A stretch of DNA of 64,000 nucleotides from DASUPK01 sp963848955 (GTDB lineage: Bacteria; Actinomycetota; Thermoleophilia; Solirubrobacterales; 70-9): NCBI GenBank assembly GCA_963848955.1, contig CAWKFQ010000006.1, positions 1 to 64,000 of the forward strand, given 5' to 3'. This document shows, piece by piece, positions 60,787-64,000 of this stretch; position 1 is the stretch's first letter; every line of letters begins with the position of its first letter. The position numbers and the translations under genes were made by a program. The notes under the pieces are model-generated. The model had not been told where the DNA came from. It did not search any database and worked only from the letters and a program-made list of their open reading frames with translations.

Positions 60787-61836
60787 CTACCCAACCCGCT
60801 CGATGGCGGGGGATTCACGCCGATCGATGAGGTCGAGAACGGCCTTCTCGATCGGCCTCTGGACCTCCGGCCAGTCCGCGGGGTCCTCCGGCAGCCGCTT
60901 GAGCACGCCACCGACGGTGAGGCCGCCGTCGAAGCGGTCGAAGACGCGGGGGTCGATGTAGGAGGCGCGACAGACGGCTGGTGTGTTGCCGAGATAGCGG
61001 GCCACCTGCTTCACCGCATCCCGCTTCGCTCGGTTGCGGCCTCCCTTGGTGCTCAGGTCGCGCTCCCGGGCGGATCCGGCCAGGACGACCGCTGCCAGCA
61101 CTGTTGCGTTCCAGGTCCGGAAGTCCTTGGCGCTGTGGTCCTCCCCGATGACGCCCTTGATGTACTCGTTGATGTCGTCCGAGCGGATGTCCCGCCACTC
61201 CCGGCCGTCGCGATAGGCGAGCAGCTCGTAGCCGCCGCCCCGGCGCTGGCGAAGCTTCTTCACCAGCCCTGAGATCGTCCGATCCCCGATGACCTGAACC
61301 TGCTGCTTGCCGCCCTTGGCCTCGTAATCGAAGGCGACCCGTTCGCCGTTGACGGTGACGTGGCGCTTCCGCATGGTCGCGATGCCGTAGGTCTCGTTGT
61401 CCTCGGCGTAATCCTCGGAACCGATTCGGAAGAAGCCGCGGTCGAGCAGCCTGACGGCGCAGGCGAGCACCCGCTCGCGGGAGATGTTCCGCCTCCGCAG
61501 GTCGCGCTCGACCTGATCCCGCAGCTTGGGCAGCGACCGTCCGAAATCGAGCATTGCGGAGAACTTCTGGCGGTCGCGCCTCTCCCGCCAGAGGTCGTGG
61601 TAGCGGTACTGCTTGCGTCCCCTCGCGTCCCCGCCGGTCGCCTGGATGTGTCCGAGCGGATCCACGCAGATCCAGACGTCCTCCCATGCCGGCGGGATGG
61701 CGAGCGAGCGGATCCGCTCGAGGATCTCGGGGTCCTCGATCCGCTCCCCGTCGTCGTCGAGGTACTCGAACCCCCTCCCCCGCCTCCGGCGGGTGATTCC
61801 GGGAGCACCACAGTCGACTCGTCTCAGGCGCGGCAT
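60787..61836 (-). CDS. DNA topoisomerase IB
   Basis: The 349-residue protein is a bacterial poxvirus-type topoisomerase IB. It has an N-terminal domain (RRRGRGFEYLDDDGERIEDP, PPAWEDVWICVDPLGHIQAT) and a catalytic domain with RLLDRGFFRIGSEDYAEDNE, YEAKGGKQQVQVI, AKDFRTWNATVLAAVVL and the Tyr motif NTPAVCRASYIDP. It relaxes supercoils through a 3'-phosphotyrosine link. Divergent from the second DUF72 gene; single gene, no operon partner seen. Confidence 0.94.
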   Translation of the reverse strand: MPRLRRVDCGAPGITRRRRGRGFEYLDDDGERIEDPEILERIRSLAIPPAWEDVWICVDPLGHIQATGGDARGRKQYRYHDLWRERRDRQKFSAMLDFGRSLPKLRDQVERDLRRRNISRERVLACAVRLLDRGFFRIGSEDYAEDNETYGIATMRKRHVTVNGERVAFDYEAKGGKQQVQVIGDRTISGLVKKLRQRRGGGYELLAYRDGREWRDIRSDDINEYIKGVIGEDHSAKDFRTWNATVLAAVVLAGSARERDLSTKGGRNRAKRDAVKQVARYLGNTPAVCRASYIDPRVFDRFDGGLTVGGVLKRLPEDPADWPEVQRPIEKAVLDLIDRRESPAIERVG

Positions 61837-61876
61837 GGTGGAACACGGACTACCCGGCGGGGGCCATAGTTAGCCC

Positions 61877-62767
61877 GTGTCCATCGTCGTCGGCACCTCG
61901 AGCTGGGCGGATCCCGGGTTCATCGAGTACTGGTACCCGAAGGGCCTCCCGGCGAAGGAGCGCCTGTCCTTCTACGCGGAGCGCTTCGACGCCGTCGAGC
62001 TCAACTCGAGCTTCTACGCGATCCCGGCCACATCGACCGTGGAGGGGTGGGCGAAGCAGACACCGGACGACTTCCGCTTCGACGTGAAGCTCCACCGGCT
62101 CCTCTCCCGCCACGCCTCCCAGCTCAAGGAGCTCCCCAAGGACCTCAGGGACGAGGTGGAGACCAATGAGCGGGGGCGGGTGCTCCTGGACGACGCGCTG
62201 CAGGACGAGATGGTCCGCCGCACCGCCGAAGCGATGAAGCCGCTCGCGGACGCAGGCAAGCTGAGCGGTTATCTGCTCCAGCTGACCCCGGCGTTCGACC
62301 CCCGCCAAAACAAGCTCGACGAGCTCGCTCCCGTGATAGACGGTCTCTCCCCCGTTCCGGTCGCGGTCGAGTTCAGGCGCCGCAGCTGGGCCTCCTCCAA
62401 GCGCTTCGAGGGCGTCCTCGACTGGCTCTCCGCCCACGACGCCGTCTTCGTCTGCGTGGACACCCCGCCCGGGGACCACGTCCCGATCTTTCCCCCGATC
62501 GACGCCGTCACCGACGACGCCCTCGCCTACATGCGCTGCCACGGGAGAAACACCGAGGGCTACCTGCACGGTCGCAGCGTCGCCGAGCGCTTCGACTACG
62601 ACTACTCGGAGGAGGAGCTCGAGGAGATCGCCGGCCGCGTGCGGGCGCTGGACTCGGACGCCGAGCAGGTACACGTGATGTTCAACAACAACGCCCGGGA
62701 GCTGGCGCCGAAGGCCGCCCGTGGCCTGCGGACGATCCTCGGACAGGACCCGGGGCCGGAGCCCTAG
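61877..62767 (+). CDS. DUF72 family protein (longer paralogue)
   Basis: The 296-residue protein starts at GTG (MSIVVGTSSWADPGFIEYWY) and carries LNSSFYAIPATSTVEGWAKQ, FRFDVKLHRLLSRHAS, GYLLQLTPAFDPRQ, VEFRRRSWAS, MRCHGRNTEGY and VHVMFNNNARELAPKAA. It is of the same family as the 58032-58769 gene but has a middle insertion and lacks the WQFPP segment. Function unknown. It is divergent from topoisomerase IB with a 40-base gap. Confidence 0.88.
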   Translation: MSIVVGTSSWADPGFIEYWYPKGLPAKERLSFYAERFDAVELNSSFYAIPATSTVEGWAKQTPDDFRFDVKLHRLLSRHASQLKELPKDLRDEVETNERGRVLLDDALQDEMVRRTAEAMKPLADAGKLSGYLLQLTPAFDPRQNKLDELAPVIDGLSPVPVAVEFRRRSWASSKRFEGVLDWLSAHDAVFVCVDTPPGDHVPIFPPIDAVTDDALAYMRCHGRNTEGYLHGRSVAERFDYDYSEEELEEIAGRVRALDSDAEQVHVMFNNNARELAPKAARGLRTILGQDPGPEP

Positions 62768-62803
62768 TCAGTCGTCACGCACGGAAAAGGCCCGAAAAAA
62801 GGA

Positions 62804-62844
62804 CCGGCGAGGCGACCCCAGGGGGATGAAGGCCGCCTCGCCGG
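62804..62844 (+). terminator. Strong hairpin downstream of the second DUF72 gene
   Basis: CCGGCGAGGCG (62804-62814) pairs perfectly with CGCCTCGCCGG (62834-62844), an 11-bp stem, 19-base loop with an inner CCCC/GGGG pair. There is no T run on the plus strand, but an A-rich stretch precedes it. It may end DUF72 transcripts or be part of a small structured RNA. Confidence 0.45.
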
Positions 62845-62993
62845 GTTGGCCAACGTGCTGGACGCCTTTTACGGTGTGCAGTTGGCCGGGGATCCGGATG
62901 CAGGCCCAACCCTACGCACGCACGTATGGACGATCATCCGGGCCGATCCGCAAACCCTCTCCGTAATAAGCACGGTGCCCAGGCGGGGCCCCG

Positions 62994-63018
62994 GATCACG
63001 CCTGACTCAGGCGTGATC
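62994..63018. promoter_or_regulatory. Perfect 25-base palindrome, operator-like, upstream of ccdA
   Basis: GATCACGCCTGA (62994-63005), a central C, and TCAGGCGTGATC (63007-63018) form a perfect 12+1+12 inverted repeat ending 20 bases before the ccdA ATG. A TAATAA box lies at 62974-62979, so a bound repressor would cover the transcript start. No regulator gene is adjacent in the window. Confidence 0.6.
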
Positions 63019-63038
63019 AGTCCGCCAGAATCCCGGCT

Positions 63039-63828
63039 ATGAGCGGGGATCCCGCATCCGGAGTAGGCATTCTCACCGCTCTCGCGGCGGGGATCGTCTC
63101 CTTCCTCTCCCCCTGCGTGCTGCCCCTCGTGCCGGGCTACCTCTCGGCGGTCACCGGCGTGGCCGCGGCCGACCTCGAGCAGGCCGATTGGCGCCGCGTG
63201 ATCGTTCCCAGCCTGCTCTTCGTCGTCGAGCTTCTCGGTGATCTTCATCCTGCTCGGCCTCGGCGCCACGGGGATCGGCAGCACCCTGCAGGAGCACCAG
63301 CTCCTGCTCGACAAGATCGCCGGGTGGCTGATCATCGCGATGGGCGTGTTCTTCGTCTCGGCGCTCTTCATTCCCCAGCTGAACCGGGAATGGCACGTCG
63401 AGGGCCTCCTGGAGCGTGCCGGCACCGGCGGGCCGCTGGTGGCGGGCGCCGCCTTCGGCCTGGCCTGGACGCCGTGCATCGGCCCCACGCTCGCCGCCAT
63501 CCTGAGCGCCGCAGCGCTCTCCGGCTCCGCCGCACACGGCGCCTTCCTGCTCGCCGTCTACTCGGCCGGCCTTGCGATCCCCTTCCTGCTCACCTCGATC
63601 GCCTTCACGCGGATGACGACGGCCTTCGCCGTCGTCAAGCGCCACTACCCGGTGATCATGGCGATCGGCGGCCTCATCCTGATCGCCTTCGGCGTCGCGA
63701 TCCTGACCGGCTGGTTCGACACGTTCAACCGCTGGGCGCAGGACCTGCTCGACAACCTCGGCATCAACGGTCTCGAGCGACGTCTGAAGCCTCCACGGAG
63801 GGAACTGGCTGGCCAGCCAGTTCCCTAG
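63039..63828 (+). CDS. ccdA: Cytochrome c biogenesis protein CcdA, one frameshift
   Basis: The repaired 262-residue protein has about six membrane helices with the two conserved cysteines in SFLSPCVLPLVPGYLS (about residue 27) and GLAWTPCIGPTLAAIL. It moves reducing power across the membrane to thiol-reducing proteins for cytochrome c maturation. A surplus G at about 63228 separates PSLLFVV from SFSVIFILLGLGATG. No cytochrome or thioredoxin partner gene lies within the window. A 25-base palindrome upstream suggests regulation. Confidence 0.9.
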
Positions 63829-63831
63829 ACT
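63826..63831 (+). promoter_or_regulatory. -10 box upstream of the flavin monooxygenase gene
   Basis: TAGACT, which includes the ccdA stop codon, ends 10 bases before the ATG at 63842. Confidence 0.3.
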
Positions 63832-63841
63832 CACGGTCCCG

Positions 63842-64000
63842 ATGTCCGCCAAGCCCACCACCTGCGTGATCGGTGCCGGGATCAGCGGCCTGACCGCCGG
63901 CAAGGCGCTCTCCGACTGGGGAATCCCCTACAGCTGCTTCGAGGCGAGCGACGACATCGGCGGGAACTGGTACTTCGGCAACCCGAACGGCCGCTCGTCG
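63842..64000 (+). CDS. Flavin-containing monooxygenase, 5' end only
   Basis: Fifty-three codons are present. TTCVIGAGISGLTAGKALSD is a GxGxxG FAD-binding motif, followed by YSCFEASDDIGGNWYFGNP, whose GGNW segment is typical of flavin-containing monooxygenases and Baeyer-Villiger relatives. The catalytic part lies beyond the right edge. Confidence 0.8.
   Translation, partial: MSAKPTTCVIGAGISGLTAGKALSDWGIPYSCFEASDDIGGNWYFGNPNGRSS

Overview
The window is uniformly GC-rich, densely packed bacterial chromosome. Gene content and order point to an actinobacterium: gatCAB; rimP-nusA-infB-rbfA-nrnA-truB-ribF-rpsO-pnp; dapB-dapA-rnj-ftsK; cinA-thpR-recA-recX-miaB-miaA-dapF-hflX; and murT/gatD. Several small lineage-type proteins (SnoaL-like proteins, a secreted decapeptide-repeat protein, a Cys-x-Cys small protein) make me favour class Thermoleophilia (Solirubrobacterales-like). 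That is an inference from memory of such genomes. No rRNA, tRNA, CRISPR array, integrase or transposase was seen.

Layout. 1-2300: small accessory genes (partial SnoaL-like protein, two small Cys-containing proteins, secreted repeat protein, molybdopterin-binding Mop protein). 2300-5850 (minus): gatC-gatA-metallopeptidase-gatB for tRNA amidation. 5890-9810: secreted beta-helix protein, membrane protein, truncated GMC oxidoreductase and TPR protein. 9818-11105: ureohydrolase and dtd. 11124-23604: translation and RNA operon, starting with a promoter and an attenuator-like leader before rimP and ending in pnp, with three redox/hydrolase genes between rpsO and pnp. 23.6-30.6 kb: M16 peptidase, dapB, dapA, RNase J, LOG protein and a phospholipase D-like protein. 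30.7-32.9 kb: a histidine kinase/response regulator pair on the minus strand. 33-46.4 kb: ftsK, cinA, hydrolase, a damaged lipoprotein/GDPD junction, thpR-recA-recX, cupredoxin, miaB-miaA, dapF and a diaminopimelate-type aminotransferase. 46.5-57.4 kb: NIPA-like transporter, hflX, dut, lemA, gatD-methyltransferase-murT, lipid kinase, methyltransferase, peptidyl-prolyl isomerase, hydrolase and diguanylate cyclase. 57.7-64 kb: PRC-barrel protein, two DUF72 proteins, SpoIIE-type phosphatase, truncated DUF202 protein, topoisomerase IB, ccdA and the start of a flavin monooxygenase.

The genes form three main functional sets. The first is ribosome and RNA maturation, with PNPase and RNase J on the decay side. 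The second is lysine/DAP and peptidoglycan supply: dapA, dapB, aminotransferase, a DapF with both catalytic cysteines replaced by serine, and murT/gatD amidation. The third is DNA maintenance: recA/recX, ftsK, topoisomerase IB and dut.

Two properties affect every entry. At least twenty otherwise intact genes carry a single-base frameshift, seven of them inside pnp. Coding is conserved on both sides of each, so I read them mostly as sequence errors and give gene spans as if repaired. Also, about 17 genes have a TANNNT -10 box ending only 6-9 bases before the start codon, which suggests widespread leaderless transcription. I found no clearly new multi-gene system. The best leads are the Ser/Ser DapF, the rimP-nusA leader and the Cys/His motif in NusA.
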